A stretch of 64,000 nucleotides of DNA. Source: Cercospora beticola (taxonomy: Eukaryota > Ascomycota > Dothideomycetes > Mycosphaerellales > Mycosphaerellaceae). Below are positions 45,745 through 57,360 of this stretch, in pieces. The first letter of the stretch is position 1; each line of letters opens with the position of its first letter. Both the position numbers and the translations under genes were made by a program. The notes below the pieces were generated by a model. That model searched no databases, was not told where the DNA came from, and saw nothing but the letters and a program-made list of their open reading frames with translations. The stretch covers positions 5,084,001-5,148,000 of the forward strand of contig NC_088936.1 of NCBI RefSeq assembly GCF_033473495.1, written 5' to 3'.

Positions 45745-47307
45745 TCAATTGACCACACTCTGTCTCGCATTATTCATCCCATCCCCACGGTACGGTTCGC
45801 CAAGAATGCGTCGCATCTCTTTGCAAGCCTTGAGGTAGTACTCTCGCACACCTGGCGTAGGTCGCCACGGGTTCGGCGCCTTGTCCCAGCCGTGCGGTAC
45901 ACCAGGCACCATGGTGTATGTGACGTTCTTCCCGATCTCATCTGATGTGAGACGATCGTAGAAAATCTTTCCCTCGTCCAGCAACATGTCGTACTCGCAC
46001 GTGTGCATGATGATCTCATCCGGTAATGCGTTTCGAAGAAGATCGGTGGGTGCCACGGCCGGTGATAGGTAGGGCGAGTCTAGTGTGACATCCTTTGGAG
46101 GATGCAGGTAGGAGTCGTCGAAGAGATTCGTGAAGAAAGCAGGGAGCTCTTGGTCTGCCCGCAGCCCAGTCGCTCGGCGTTCTTCTCGGGTCCTGGTGTA
46201 GTCCAATGAAGGATACCATGGTATAATGCCTCTAATCTTTACTGAAGGCACATTCAGAGCTCGTTCGCCAACTGTGGTGTTATTCTTTGTTGGCCGGCCA
46301 GGAACAGGCGGAGGAGGCTTGTTCGGATCCAGGATAAGGTTGTTTGGATCGGTCGGCGCTTTCGTCGAGCAACTCGATGCCGAATCGTCTGCGTTCCATT
46401 GTCGCAATGGATATCGCTCTCCTTCTTCACTCCCTTCTCTAGGTAGAGTATCGTCGGAGTCCTCCAACGTCTCCCGATGGAATCCAGTCAAATGGTCGTA
46501 CAGCCGTAATGGTACTGTAAACGCCATATTGCCTCCAGATGAGAAACCGGAGAGCATGATCTTCTCGCGATCTAGACCAAGATCTTCTGCGTGCTGATGC
46601 ACGAACAGAACTGCATCCACGCCATCTTCCACGGCTGTAGGGAATGGATTTTCCGGAGCTCGCCGATAATCCACCGAAACCACAACAGCGTCCAGCTCTT
46701 GGACTACCGTGCCGCACCACCTCGCATCATCGTGCGGTGAGCCCAATGTGAAGCCTCCGCCATGGAAATTGATAATCACAGGATAACTCCCCCATCTGCG
46801 AAAGCTGCGACTCCTTCTGCGCAGCCCATCACCTATCGAGCCAACGCTCATTCGAGCCCTCTGGCGCTCTCGCGGTGATCTCAGCTCTTCCTCGTCGCTC
46901 TCTTCAGTATCCGGCCAACCAGTCCATAGCCGTTGCTGCGTATCATAGTCCGGCGGTGTGTAAAAGTAGAGACATATCTGCCCCGGCATGCCCGACACCG
47001 TGCTATCAATCATATACCAAAACGACGGCTTCGGCGGTCTTGGAGGCGCAAAGCGATGGAAAAACATGCCAAGCTGCATGAGCACCCGCCAGAATGTGGC
47101 CTGCAAGTGCAACACCCATCGTGGTCGATTATTCACAGCCACGTATCGCCGCCGGTCTCGCTCGTCTTTGTAATTGTGCGGAAGCAAGTTTGGGAGGAAT
47201 GAGCGTCGTCGTTCTTCGCGGGTAGCACCGGGGCTATGGATCGGTCCATTCATGGCGTCGACATTGGCAGCAGGAGGCGAGGAGGGCGGTGCTTGGGACG
47301 AACTCAT
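45745..47307 (-). CDS. Alpha/beta hydrolase, esterase/lipase of the hormone-sensitive lipase type
   Basis: Single exon, 520 aa. Oxyanion motif FHGGGFTLGSP is near residue 182, nucleophile elbow GFSSGGN puts the serine near 256, an Asp lies in HTCEYDMLLDEG, and the His in VPGVPHGWDK, which completes the triad of the alpha/beta hydrolase-3 family. The N-terminal 170 residues are family-atypical: basic and Pro/Ser-rich, with a hydrophobic helix (VLHLQATFWRVLMQLGMFF) that may bind membrane, and an Arg/Ser-rich insert (RRRSRSFRRW). Substrate unknown. It diverges from the methyltransferase gene across 0.7 kb. Confidence 0.88.
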   Translation of the reverse strand: MSSSQAPPSSPPAANVDAMNGPIHSPGATREERRRSFLPNLLPHNYKDERDRRRYVAVNNRPRWVLHLQATFWRVLMQLGMFFHRFAPPRPPKPSFWYMIDSTVSGMPGQICLYFYTPPDYDTQQRLWTGWPDTEESDEEELRSPRERQRARMSVGSIGDGLRRRSRSFRRWGSYPVIINFHGGGFTLGSPHDDARWCGTVVQELDAVVVSVDYRRAPENPFPTAVEDGVDAVLFVHQHAEDLGLDREKIMLSGFSSGGNMAFTVPLRLYDHLTGFHRETLEDSDDTLPREGSEEGERYPLRQWNADDSASSCSTKAPTDPNNLILDPNKPPPPVPGRPTKNNTTVGERALNVPSVKIRGIIPWYPSLDYTRTREERRATGLRADQELPAFFTNLFDDSYLHPPKDVTLDSPYLSPAVAPTDLLRNALPDEIIMHTCEYDMLLDEGKIFYDRLTSDEIGKNVTYTMVPGVPHGWDKAPNPWRPTPGVREYYLKACKEMRRILGEPYRGDGMNNARQSVVN

Positions 47308-48001
47308 GTTGAGCGTTTCGGGCGCAGGCGCGAAGCAGTATTATGGCCACGCGTGGCCCATGGAGTGCAGGGTACCTGGTTGCGTGCCAAAGTAGCGTGC
47401 TGACACGTCTTCAGGAGTTCGGATGCTCGGATTCGTCGGAGTTGTTCCGAGAAGCGCCGTCTGAAGGAGAGATGTCAGACTGATTGTTTCTGCACCTTTC
47501 GATCCGGTGGGCGCGAGTGGTGGTGGTGAAGTGGTGAAGTGGGCAACAGAGACGTTGTGCAGGTCTGGCCGACGAAGCGACCGAGCAGTGACGTAGGAGG
47601 AGTCGGTCCACAGATTAATCATCATCGCGTGGTTTCGTTGGACCAAACATCCGCATCACAACAGCAGCAGAGAATCAGTCCTAGCTATCATCAGCTCTTG
47701 TCATATGCAAGCGTGGAAGATATCTCTCCTGACGTCGCCGGAACGATGCCATTTCACATTCCACCCCGCGAAATAAATCCTCCGCATTCCTTTCCCAATG
47801 CGACACGGTATCATCGAAACGCCGACCATGTGGACTTCGCACCACGGCCCAACTTAAGGAAATGCTGACGACCCCAAATGCTGGTCAAATGTAGAAACTT
47901 TAACAGGGTATCGACACATATTCTGAAGTATAAGTGCAGAACGCTTCGCCTGCCATGGCCACACTCGTAGGTCTCAGTTCTCACGCGCTCAGCTTTCCAT
48001 C
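47308..48001. promoter_or_regulatory. Divergent promoter region, hydrolase / methyltransferase
   Basis: The 694 bp between two outward-facing start codons must contain both promoters. No specific site was identified. Confidence 0.4.
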
Positions 48002-48906
48002 ATGTCGCTCGCTATAGACGATTCGAAAGTCCCCGTCAACAACGAGAATATCGCAAAATTCTACCTCGAAGGCGACCCGGATCTTTCGGACCAATGCAAA
48101 GCCATTTTGACTCGATACAGTGGTGTACCTGAAAACGAGCTTGTACCACATGTTCGGCAGATTGTCAGCATTGCCAATACTTGGCTATCTTTGCGATTAC
48201 TAACGTCCTTCAGCGCGAGCGACTGTGGAAGATTTATCGGTATCCTTGTATAGGATGGTATGCGTTCCTGGACTTCAGCATTGGGAATCATGCTTGCTAC
48301 GAGGAATTGCTGGAAAATGTCAAGAAAGGCGCGGCACTGTTGGATTTGGGCTGCTGCGTGGGGCAAGATATTCGCAAGCTGGTGTTTGATGGGGCACCAG
48401 CGAATAACTTGACAGGCAGTGAGCTCTCTTCGGACTTCATCGATGTTGGCTACGATCTTTTTCGCGACCGAGACCGATTGCAGGCGACCTTCACAACTGG
48501 CGACTTCTTCGCGCCGGAAATGGCGGGCCTGGCCGAACAGTCATTCAATTATATCCATGCCAGCTCTTTCTTCCATTTATTCGACTTGGAGAGGCAATTC
48601 GAAGCCATGTCTAGATGCGTGCGCTTGCTGAAGCGCAAGCCGGGCTCGTTGATCTTTGGGCGGCAGGTTGGGACGACGGCGGCGGGTGAAGTCGAGCATG
48701 CGCAGACTGAGCTAGTGAAGACTTACAGACATGACGAAGCTTCGTTTCGCAAGCTGGTGGATGATGTCGCGGCGAAGAATGGAGTCAAGTTGGATGTCAA
48801 GAGTACTTTTACCGAGGAGCGCCGAGTGTCTAGGCCGGTCATTCCTGGGATCAACATGTGGTTGCGGCAGGACTTTGTCATTACGATTGCGAGTATTAAT
48901 CCTTGA
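48002..48906 (+). CDS. SAM-dependent methyltransferase of secondary-metabolite type
   Basis: Exons 48002-48163 and 48214-48906 join across a 50-bp intron with a perfect TACTAAC branch, giving 284 aa. The spliced join reads HVRQIRERLWKIYRYPCIG. The SAM motif is LLDLGCCVGQDIRKL, with ASSFFHLFDLERQ and a post-motif core further on. Family members with the same N-terminal FYLEGDP and YPCIG signatures methylate fungal meroterpenoids and other polyketide-derived products (AusD/AdrK type, recalled from general knowledge). No prenyltransferase, polyketide synthase or cyclase lies nearby, so the substrate cannot be told. Confidence 0.82.
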
Positions 48907-50005
48907 TGCTCTGCTGTACGCAATCCATCTCCAGATTGCTATCTGTGCAAGGCGAGCGGATGCATCTCACCGAGTCTCGAACTCGTGCCTGTGCCTGGGC
49001 TGCAGAAATGCTGCAAGTCATCATGTGGTGCAACGTGCCAATTCGAGACTGGCGCTCTTCTCCGCTATCTGTGCTCCGTTGCGCATTTGTACAGCGCACA
49101 GAGATCTGCTTCTCTCCACATAGCCCAAACCTCGTGACAAGAGTGGCGAGCCATTCGACAGCTGTCAGCAGCGCCTCCCCTCCACAGCTCTCGTCCTTAT
49201 CTCTCCACCGCAAAATGGAATTTCTTCGCTTTGCTTTTCACTGTTCCTGCGTCAATGGGCATGCAAAAAAGCCGTGAGTGACAAAGTTACACGAGTCGAG
49301 CGAGCAAATGGTGTGAGTTGTGTCGCGTGCCTGAGAGAAATCGAGATGAGTGCCGCGGGTAGGATTCATGTGACGCGGCACTAGCGTCACTGGCTGCAGG
49401 CTTGGCGCCGATCGCCGACTGGACCTGCCTCCGTTTGCGTAGAGTGACAGATTGGCGAGAAATGCAAAGTTGGTGGGAAAGTGTCGCAAACATGCGCCGT
49501 GATTCACAGCAGCAAGTCAGAGATGCAGTGCAGTGAAAAGGCGGTGGCAGCAATGCTGTCCATCTTCACGAAGCTTCTCCATTTCGCAGTCGTGTGATCT
49601 TCCCCGTCCGTCGTACTGCGACCTTTTCCCCCACATACGCTAACTAGAAGCGAAAGCAGAGCGCCATTCCGGTTATTATCTTTTCGCTGCCCGCCACTTT
49701 CCTCGACACAACTTCCATCCCAACTGACTCCAACGCCTTCCTCACTCCTCCCGCTGAATTGCACGATCGGCGCGATAACCTTTGCGACGCATTGACTTTC
49801 GACTCGCGACTTCCATTACGTCTGCGGCGACCACGTTTTCCTTTTCATCATCAACAGGCAGCGGCGAACAACACACCGGAAGAAGTTTCGTGACCGCCAC
49901 TCCCGCAACGACGACCACTCTGCCAAACACCCCAAATCTTTTCCGCCTGCTTCGGGTCTTGGGTGTGTGAGGGCCGACGTAAGATTGGAGCCGGGTCATT
50001 ACAGT
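48907..50005. other. Intergenic, 1.1 kb
   Basis: No gene supported. A GACGCGGCACTAGCGTCACTG string near 49373 resembles the core of the BTB upstream element, but no BTB gene is adjacent. Confidence 0.4.
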
Positions 50006-51885
50006 ATGGTATTAACACACACAAGAACCGCCTCTCCTCGAGATCCCAACAAGTTTCCCACCACTCAGCTCTTTCTGCTTGGTATGCTCTTCATCTCACC
50101 TGCATCGATGCACACAGTATACTAACATCGCATAGCACTCGTGCGGTTGTCAGAGCCTATTGCAATCACATCCATCTTCCCGTGGGCCTGGAAGCTCGTT
50201 CTCCACTTCAATGTCGGCGACAAGAGCAATGCCTCCTTCTACGCTGGCATCCTCATCTCCGCCATGTCTCTTACTGAGACTCTCTTCTGCTAGTAAGTCA
50301 TCTTCACCCCTACTCCAATGTACACATCCGAGCTAAATGGACAGCTTCTGGGGTGGAATGAGTGACAAGTATGGCCGGCGTCCCGTCGTCCTCATTGGAT
50401 GCATCGGCACCATTGCTTCTCTCCTCGTGGTAGGCTTTGCACCCAACTTTTGGATTGCTTTGCTTGGTCGTTGCCTTGCAGGCGCGCTCAATGGCAATGT
50501 AGGTGTCATCCAGACTATGGTTGGCGAGATTGTTGTCAATCCCAAGCATGAACGTAAGTGGTACGAACTCGCCTGGCGATGAGATGACTGATGAGAGAAC
50601 AGCCAAAGCTTATGCTGTCATGCCATTCGTCTGGAGCGTCGGCACGATTCTGGGTCCTTCGATTGGTGGTCTTTTCGCGGAGCCTGTCGACAACTTTCCG
50701 AACTACTTTCACAAAGGTGGTCTTTTCGACAAGTTCCCATACCTGCTGCCGAACTTGATCTGTTCCGGTCTCATGCTGATCTCTGTCATTGCCGGCTACT
50801 GCTTGTTGATGGAAACCCATCCCGACATGCAGCCATGGAGCACACCGCAAGACCTGGACGAGACCGATGCCGAGACACCAATGCTTCCAGCTCAAGCGGG
50901 CCTGACCACTTCCGGAGCCAACTTGTCGCACGAGAGCTACGGCACTTTCAATGCAGTGGATGAGGAAGTGGTCGAGGAGGAATGGGATATCAAGGCTGAT
51001 GGCACGAGCCGTACACCGAGCCAGAACAGCCGTACCGATGAGAGAAAGGTCTTCACGAGACGAGTCATCATGCTTACAATGGCGCTCGGCATCTTCACCT
51101 ACCACTCTATGACCTACGATCACTTGACGCCAATCTTCTTCCAAGACGAACGCGTCCCAGCTGGAGGCCGAATCATGAGAGCAATGCTCGAGGCTCCCTC
51201 CTCACCATATGGCTCACTTGCCGGTGGTCTCGGCCTCAGCGTGCGAGACACAGGTGTCATTCTCAGCTTCAACGGCATCATCGCACTCGTTGTGCAAGCA
51301 CTGATCTTCCCTCTCGTTGTCACCTGGCTAGGCTCTTGGAAAACTTTCATGATGACTGCGATCGGACATCCTCTTGCATACTTCATCGTCCCATACTTGG
51401 CCCTGCTCCCGGAGAAATGGCTCTACCCCGGAATTTACGCCACCCTCTCCGTACGAAACTTCTTCTCCATCATCGCATACCCCGTCCTCCTCATCCTCAT
51501 CAAAGAAGCTTCCCCCAGCCCTCGCTGCTTCGGCAAAATCAACGGCTTGGCTGCTTCCGTCGGCGCAGGTGCCAGATGCATGGCTTCCCCTGTCGCCGGA
51601 TACCTGTACAGTCTCGGCATGAAAATGGATTGTACGGCGATCGCATGGTGGGCTTCTGCACTTGTTGCTCTGATCGGCACTGTTCAAGCTTTCTTCATTA
51701 ACAGGAAGAAGAGCGGCGAGAATCATCACGTCGAAGCCGTTGTGCCTTTCTTGCCTGAACATCCGCGACATCGGGAGTCGAGGCCTTCGATTGTGAGGAT
51801 TCGGGTGCAGGAGGGAGATGATTCGGGGTATTCGAGTTTGGATGAGAGGACGCCTTTTGCTACGAGGGTGGTGAGGAGGGGTTAG
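50006..51885 (+). CDS. Major facilitator superfamily transporter
   Basis: Multi-pass secondary transporter. Exons 50006-50081, 50136-50292, 50345-50553 and 50603-51885 join in frame to 574 aa. The signature loop between helices 2 and 3 reads FWGGMSDKYGRRPV, followed by helix pieces with LLGRCLAGALNGNVGV. A long acidic cytosolic loop (about residues 235-320) splits the two six-helix halves, and the C-terminus is hydrophilic with a possible phospho-rich tail. It resembles the fungal YCR023C-like group of MFS carriers. Substrate unknown. The first exon is short and starts just after a possible acceptor (ATTACAG), so an extra 5' exon cannot be excluded. Confidence 0.86.
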
Positions 51886-52263
51886 GGTGCATGAGAATAG
51901 TCTTGTGGGAGATGAGATTCTTAGAAGATGAGAAAGCTTTTTGGCGCTCGTTTCTGGACTGCTGCGTTCAAGCGGGCGCGATTGGACTGGGTATGAATAT
52001 AGAGAATGTTGGCATTAGGCTCCCAGATGAAGCTATGAATTGATTAGTATTGATTATAGACGGACAGACAGGATATGAAATGAACATTCATGAAAATGAA
52101 CTTTTGAGGGGTGGGATTCGTTTGAGGGGAATTGTGAGCGGGTGTTCATCCATATCTGAGATATGGAGCAATGCGGAAATGCGATGAAGTCCAGTCTGAA
52201 GCAGGGTTGTTGATGGTGGATGAAGAGGCTGCTTGGTGAGGAACGAATTGTAACATACGGATC

Positions 52264-52307
<44 letters not shown>

Positions 52308-52824
52308 TCCCGTGCCGATGCGGAAGTTGAACGAGGCAAGGATCGTGCGGTCACCGCTGACATGCTTGGTGAGTTGTTTGGCGATGAAGTAGTGGCAGTC
52401 TTGGTCTTAGTAGGGTTCAGCGGGTATAATCTGGCTGGACGAGCTGAGCGAGCTTTGCGAGGAGAATATGTGCTTTTAGTGGATGGATTCGAGCTGAGTG
52501 GGAATGGAATGGTATGAGGATGAAAAGCGGAATGAACTTTGTTTGAGGACTGCATGCATAGTAGCGCAGTACGTGGTACTTGCAGTGCAAATGAGCCACC
52601 AAGGCTGACTCGTCTTGGTGCCTGTAGCGCACTTGCAGTGCGTCTCTGGAATGTTTTGTGCTCTGCGTTCTGCTGTTCTCGCCAACTCCGTGTATATTAT
52701 TGCTTCACCGCTGTACTTCCGGTGCGATCATGCTGGCTGAGGACTTTCCTGATCGTGCTAGTGGACAGCTGAGCCGCGATGTGTTGAGAAGTCCACGCTG
52801 TTTCTTGTGACTGTCCGGAAACCG
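51886..52824. other. Intergenic, 0.9 kb, with G run
   Basis: Contains the 40-base G tract at 52266-52305. The minus-strand frame across it (52088-52555) reads as polyproline only because of the tract and is not accepted as a gene. Confidence 0.45.
52266..52305 (+). repeat. Homopolymer run of 40 G
   Basis: An uninterrupted run of G on the + strand, flanked by ATCGA and TTTCCC. Could be real and G-quadruplex-prone, or a length error. Confidence 0.85.
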
Positions 52825-53591
52825 CTAGTAGTGGCCTTGACAGGTTTTGCCGATCGCTTGCTCGCCATTATTGCAACATTTCAAACAGAGCCCTTCGTCC
52901 TCCTTTCCTTTGGCGAAACTGTGTATCAAGTCTCGTCTGGCTTCAAGAATGACTGTGCCCCAATTAGCACTAAAATCTCCGATAAATTTGCCTGTGAGTT
53001 CATACGCAGTACTCGAACCGGAATTGTTTCAATAATCGGATCGTTCACCAGTTCTGTCACTCCGTCTTCGCATTTGTTGATCAGATGGGCTGTGGCTCTC
53101 TGGAAGCCGCTCTCATCGCCGATCAGGTAGGTTGCGGCTACCGCTTCGATTACCATGTCGATACAGTCTACATGCCGGTACTTATAGAGCCAGTTGTGCA
53201 GAAATCCACTCATCTGCCAGCGTAGAGGGTCAAGAGACTGGTACTTTTGGAGTAGGACAGCAGTATTGTGGAGACTAATAATGGCATTGAAATCGTGGAC
53301 GTCGAAGCCTCGCTGCCAGGAGTGGAGCATTTGACACATCAAGCGCAGACCACGCGTGTCGTCCTCAGGTAGTGGTACCTCCAAAGGCTCTGTACTGTTC
53401 CGCAGCTGGTGTCCCTCGCGGAAGTGTGGTCCAAACATAGCTTTGAAGACCGGTGACGCGTTGGAAAGTATGGACGACGAGACTCGAAGTTTCTTGGTGT
53501 GGTCCTTCTTGCTAGCGACGAGAATGACATCCCCGTCGGCGGCAATGAGCTCGATGTCGTCTCCACCGCTTGCAGCGACCTCGTCGGACAT
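52825..53591 (-). CDS. BTB/POZ protein with C-terminal Cys/His tail (BTB-4)
   Basis: Exons 53591-53006 and 52952-52825 join across a 53-bp phase-1 intron (GTATGA...GGCACAG), giving 237 aa. The BTB domain starts LIAADGDVILVAS and contains VFKAMFGPHFREGHQ. After the splice the protein reads VLLILEARRDLIHSF and ends with CLKCCNNGEQAIGKTCQGHY, where C218, C221, C233 and H236 keep the family spacing C-x2-C-x11-C-x2-H. Without splicing the frame would end after a short unrelated tail and lose the cysteines. Compared with the + strand trio, the region between BTB and tail is shorter and lacks the WPPxF segment. Confidence 0.84.
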
Positions 53592-53705
53592 GGTAATGGT
53601 GTGTGGTGTAGTTGATGTCGAGTGACTGCGGATTGGACTTGCAGGAAATTTACAGAGATTGTTAGAGTGGGGAAGTGAAAGCGAAGGTATGTGATTGTTT
53701 TATGG

Positions 53706-53776
53706 AAGTCGCGGTGGCGCGACGGCAAACTGCCACTAGCGTGGCTTTTCCCTGCGCGTCCATTCACTTCACTTCA
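53706..53776 (-). promoter_or_regulatory. BTB-family upstream element, copy 3
   Basis: About 115 bp before BTB-4. Read in the gene's direction: TGAAGTGAAGTGAAT, GACGCGC, then CGCTAGTGGCAGTTTGCCG and GCGCCACCGCGACTT. It aligns with the copies before BTB-5 and BTB-6 along its full length. Confidence 0.5.
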
Positions 53777-53991
53777 CCGTCGTAGTCCTTGAATCACTCG
53801 ATTGCTGCTCAAGCACAAAGTCGCTGAAGGCATGCGCCATTTGCTGATAATCGCATGCCCGGCTCAATTTTCTAGGCCAATCCATGCATTATTCGAACTG
53901 GTCCAACGTAAAGTCACGAGGCAGTACACCAGACGTTTCATCACGCTTCCGTTTGCTGCTCGTTTGATGGCGATGGCGCGCCGCAGAAGTA

Positions 53992-54752
53992 CTAATGATC
54001 GATCGTGCAGGTCTCGTATCGATCCTGCGTGCCTTGCTTCGTGCACTGCAAGCACAACGCTTCAGTACCTGGCCGTAACCGCTTGTTTTGTGCCGCAGCG
54101 CGTCGCTCTTCGAGGATCACTGTGCTTTCGTGTTAGCTCGCGCCAAGTATATCATCGATCAGTGGTACGTACGGAGACTCGAAGCAGGAAGCAGATCTAT
54201 GACCGAAGTACCCAATAGTGTCATCGTTCCATCATAGCAATTCTTGATAAGCTGCGCGGTAGCTTTCTCGAAGGCTTCGTTGCAGTCGAGTAAGTAGGCC
54301 AGGACAACAGCCTCGATCACGACATCGATCGCATCTTCTTCCGGGTAGTCGTAAAGCCATTCGTAAAGGACTCCGACTAGATGGTAGTGGAAAATGTCCA
54401 AAACCTGGTACTTCTTCATTGTGACAGCAGCGGCACGATAGTCGTAGATGCAGTTCGAGCCATGTTCCTCATCAGACTCAACCTTGAGAAGGTGGAGCAT
54501 CTGGCACATCACCCTTGTGCCATCGTAGTTGTCTTCTGGTAGCAAGATAGGCACAGGCCCTGCGGTGCTACGCGGCTGTTGTCCCTCGCGGAAATGTGGC
54601 CCCAACATCGATTTGAACACAGGCGACACCGAGAGAGCGCGAGAAGAGACTCGAAGAGACTGCTTAGTTGCGCCAATGACCAGTAGGACATCACCGTCGC
54701 CGTCGATGACTTTGACCTCGTTCAAATCGCTTGCGGCGGCGATGTTGGACAT
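53992..54752 (-). CDS. BTB/POZ protein with C-terminal Cys/His tail (BTB-5)
   Basis: Exons 54752-54173 and 54119-53992 join across a 53-bp phase-1 intron (GTACGT...AGCACAG), giving 235 aa. The start at 54752 (MSNIAAASDLNEVKV) is the first ATG of the frame. BTB hallmarks: VIDGDGDVLLVIG and VFKSMLGPHFREGQQ. The second exon reads LILEERRAAAQNKR, then ends exactly at the last ligand of CLQCTKQGTQDRYETCTIDH: C216, C219, C231, H235, a C-x2-C-x11-C-x3-H version of the family tail. Confidence 0.84.
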
Positions 54753-54891
54753 GGCGGGCTTGTGCTTTTGAACTGGTGTCGAGTGTAGAGCTTGTCCGAG
54801 TTGTGTGTTCAAGGCGAGAATCGTGTGCAGGGTTTGTCAAAGAATGAGAACGAGAAAGATGAAAGTGAAGTGGAAGGCAGATGGTTGATTG

Positions 54892-54956
54892 AAGTTGCGC
54901 TGGCGCGCCGCAAACGCCACAAGCACGGCTTTCACGTGCGCTCGTTCACTTCACTC
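54892..54956 (-). promoter_or_regulatory. BTB-family upstream element, copy 4
   Basis: About 140 bp before BTB-5. In gene direction: GAGTGAAGTGAACGAGCGC, then GCTTGTGGCGTTTGCGGCGC and GCCAGCGCAACTT, in the same order as copy 3. Confidence 0.5.
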
Positions 54957-55080
54957 CTGCAGTACCTGAACCCATTGTTGCCTGAGCTGTCGTAGAGTCG
55001 CCGGAGGCACGTATCTTCTCCCGACGATCGCAAGCCGCTCCAGCTAGCTTGATCATCATTGGTAATGACATCCGCTATAG

Positions 55081-55874
55081 TCACGAGGCTTTGTGGGTAC
55101 CCACGCACTTTTGGTATCGATCTTGTATGCCCTCCTTCGAACACCGCAAGCACAATCCTGCATCATTGGCGACTTCTTGGGAAGCATCCGGTTGACCCAG
55201 TTTAGCGTGCATTTCCACTCGTCTCTCTTCCAGAATCACTGCCACGCTGAATTAGCCTAAGGACGCTGTACCATCCGGTGATAGAACTCACGAAGGACCT
55301 GGGCGGGCATGGTGTTGATCATGTCTGGTAAATCTACCAGCTCCGTAATCTCATCTTCACAGTGGTTGATGAAGCACGCGGTAGCTCTGTTGTAGGCGTC
55401 GTCGCAATTGAGCAGGTAGGCTGCGGCAACAGTCGACACGAATGAGAACGCCGTATAGCCGTCCTCATCGAGGTCGAACAGCCAATGTGAGAATACTCCG
55501 CGTATTTGCCAGTGGAGCACGTCGACTACCCTATACTTGTCGATGATGAGAGCCACCTCGAAAATGTCCATTTGATACACCAGCTTCTCGTCTTCAGTGG
55601 GCGACTGACGACCATGTAGTAGATGGCATACCAGGACCATGGCGCGAGGGTCGTCATCTGGCAGTGGAATCTCCACCGGGTCTCTGTTGCTTGGACCGCG
55701 CAGCTGCTGTCCTTCCTGGAAGTGCGGGCCAAACATCGCTTTGAAGACAGGCGACGTGCTAGAGAGCGTGTGCGAGGAGACTCGAAGCTTCTTCTGCATC
55801 TTCTTCTCGTCGCCGACGATCAGGAGAAGATCCCCGTCGGGCGCGACGACTTCGATGTCGGCTGCGTCTGACAT
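55081..55874 (-). CDS. BTB/POZ protein with C-terminal Cys/His tail (BTB-6)
   Basis: Exons 55874-55292 and 55238-55081 join across a 53-bp phase-1 intron (GTGAGT...GGCAG), giving 246 aa. BTB hallmarks: VVAPDGDLLLIVG and VFKAMFGPHFQEGQQ. The second exon begins LILEERRVEMHAK, and the tail CLRCSKEGIQDRYQKCVGTH has C224, C227, C239 and H243 (C-x2-C-x11-C-x3-H). The tail shares EGIQDRY-type residues with BTB-5, which suggests these two are the closest pair. The intron length of exactly 53 bp is shared with BTB-4 and BTB-5. Confidence 0.84.
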
Positions 55875-55984
55875 GATGACCGTGTGTTCCGTGTGGAAGG
55901 CTCGTCAGGCTGGAAACCTATGTCGATGGCGATGTGCGGTGGTTATGAGAAGGAGCAATACAGAGCGAGGATGGATGAGCGGAA

Positions 55985-56052
55985 AAGGTTGAGCAGGCGC
56001 ATGACAAACGGCGCTAGCGCGACTACCCACACGCGTCCGTCGACTTCACTTT
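55985..56052 (-). promoter_or_regulatory. BTB-family upstream element, copy 5
   Basis: About 111 bp before BTB-6. In gene direction: CAAAGTGAAGTCGACGGACG, CGTGTGGGTAGTC, then GCGCTAGCGCCGTTTGTC and ATGCGCCTGCTCAACC. Confidence 0.5.
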
Positions 56053-56603
56053 GCACGTCCACAGGAAGGCTAGAGACCACGGAACGAGCGACAAATGACG
56101 ACTGCAACGAGGGGAGAACCTGGGTCAACTTTGCGAGTGCGCCATCGTCTGCCGGGACGGCCGCCATCACCACAGCGTCTTGATTATTTGACACCGATCG
56201 TGAGCTCGGTGAGACTCCTCAAGTTGTGAAGAGCTTATAGGCCAAGAGCTAAGTTTGTATCAATATCGCACCATTGCCACCTTGAAATTGTAGCTGCGAA
56301 AGTGCCAGAAGAGGAGAATGACAGTCTACTTCCTCTTCGATGACCTAAAGCACGGATGGGGCTCGTTAGGCTACGGCATGAACCATGTGAGTCGTTCGTG
56401 GATTTTTTGCTTCGCTCCCCGCCGCTTTCACAATCTCTTGCATCCCATATCTGCATGTACCATGTACCCGGCGCTACCTGTGTAGCAAATGCCTCCGCGA
56501 ATGTGCTCCGGAAACCCCGCAGGCACAGAAAGCCACGAGATGTCGAGTCACTTCCTCTATGGCCGCTAGAACAAGCACAGGATGGCGATAACTCCAGAAC
56601 GAG

Positions 56604-57360
56604 CTAACACCCTCGCGAACAGGTCGCGTACAGGGCTTGTTGGCCGGCTCGAGTGCAGGATAAGCACAGTCCGTCATCCTTTGAGACTGCGCTGTGCTTG
56701 TCTCGAGCTCTCAGGCGTCTCGCTTCCAGGATCACTTTATCTTCACGTCAGCACAGGCATTCTCACAGGACATCGACGCCAATACGTACGCAGCACTCGC
56801 GCGGGAATCAGGTCAAGAGTCTGGTCATCCGGAGTTTGTGCCACGCTCGAGACGCAGTTGGTGATGAGGTGGGCCGTGGCTCCTTGGAAGGCGTCGTCAG
56901 AGCCTAGTAGATAGGCGGCGGCCACAGCTTCGAGCACAAAGGCGATGCTTTTTTGCTTCTTGTGTTCCCAGAGCCAGTTGGTAAGAAGACCTTGCATCGG
57001 CCAGCGCAAGACCTCAAGCATTTGATACTTCTGGAGGGCGACTGCAGCGTGCCGAATGACGATGATTCGGCTTATTCCACTCGTACCAAGATCGATTCCG
57101 CCGAGATGGATGAACTGAAGAATCAAACGCATTCCATCCGAGTCGTCTTCTGGAAGCTCCACTGTCGCCGGCTGTGAGCTGCTGCGTTTCTGCTGACCCT
57201 CGCGGAAATTGGGGCCGAGCATTGCCTTGAAGACAGGCGAAGCTTTCGACAGAACCCGGGAGGAGACTTGAAACTGCTCATTGTGTTCGCCAACGACCAG
57301 AACGATGTCTCCGTCGGGTTCGATGGTGACGAAGGTCCCTAAGTCGCTTGTGTCGGACAT
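56604..57360 (-). CDS. BTB/POZ protein with C-terminal four-cysteine tail (BTB-7)
   Basis: Exons 57360-56790 and 56734-56604 join across a 55-bp phase-1 intron (GTACGT...ATAAAG), giving 233 aa. BTB hallmarks: TIEPDGDIVLVVG and VFKAMLGPNFREGQQ. The second exon reads LILEARRLRARDKH and ends at the last ligand of CLSCTRAGQQALYATCSRGC: C214, C217, C229 and C233. The final histidine of the paralogs is replaced by cysteine, a swap typical of zinc sites and therefore supporting evidence that the tail binds metal. The conserved upstream element was not found before this gene. Confidence 0.83.

Noticed and set aside
52088..52555. Minus-strand frame with a polyproline run
   Set aside because: The proline run is just the translation of the 40-base G tract; the rest has no protein-like features.
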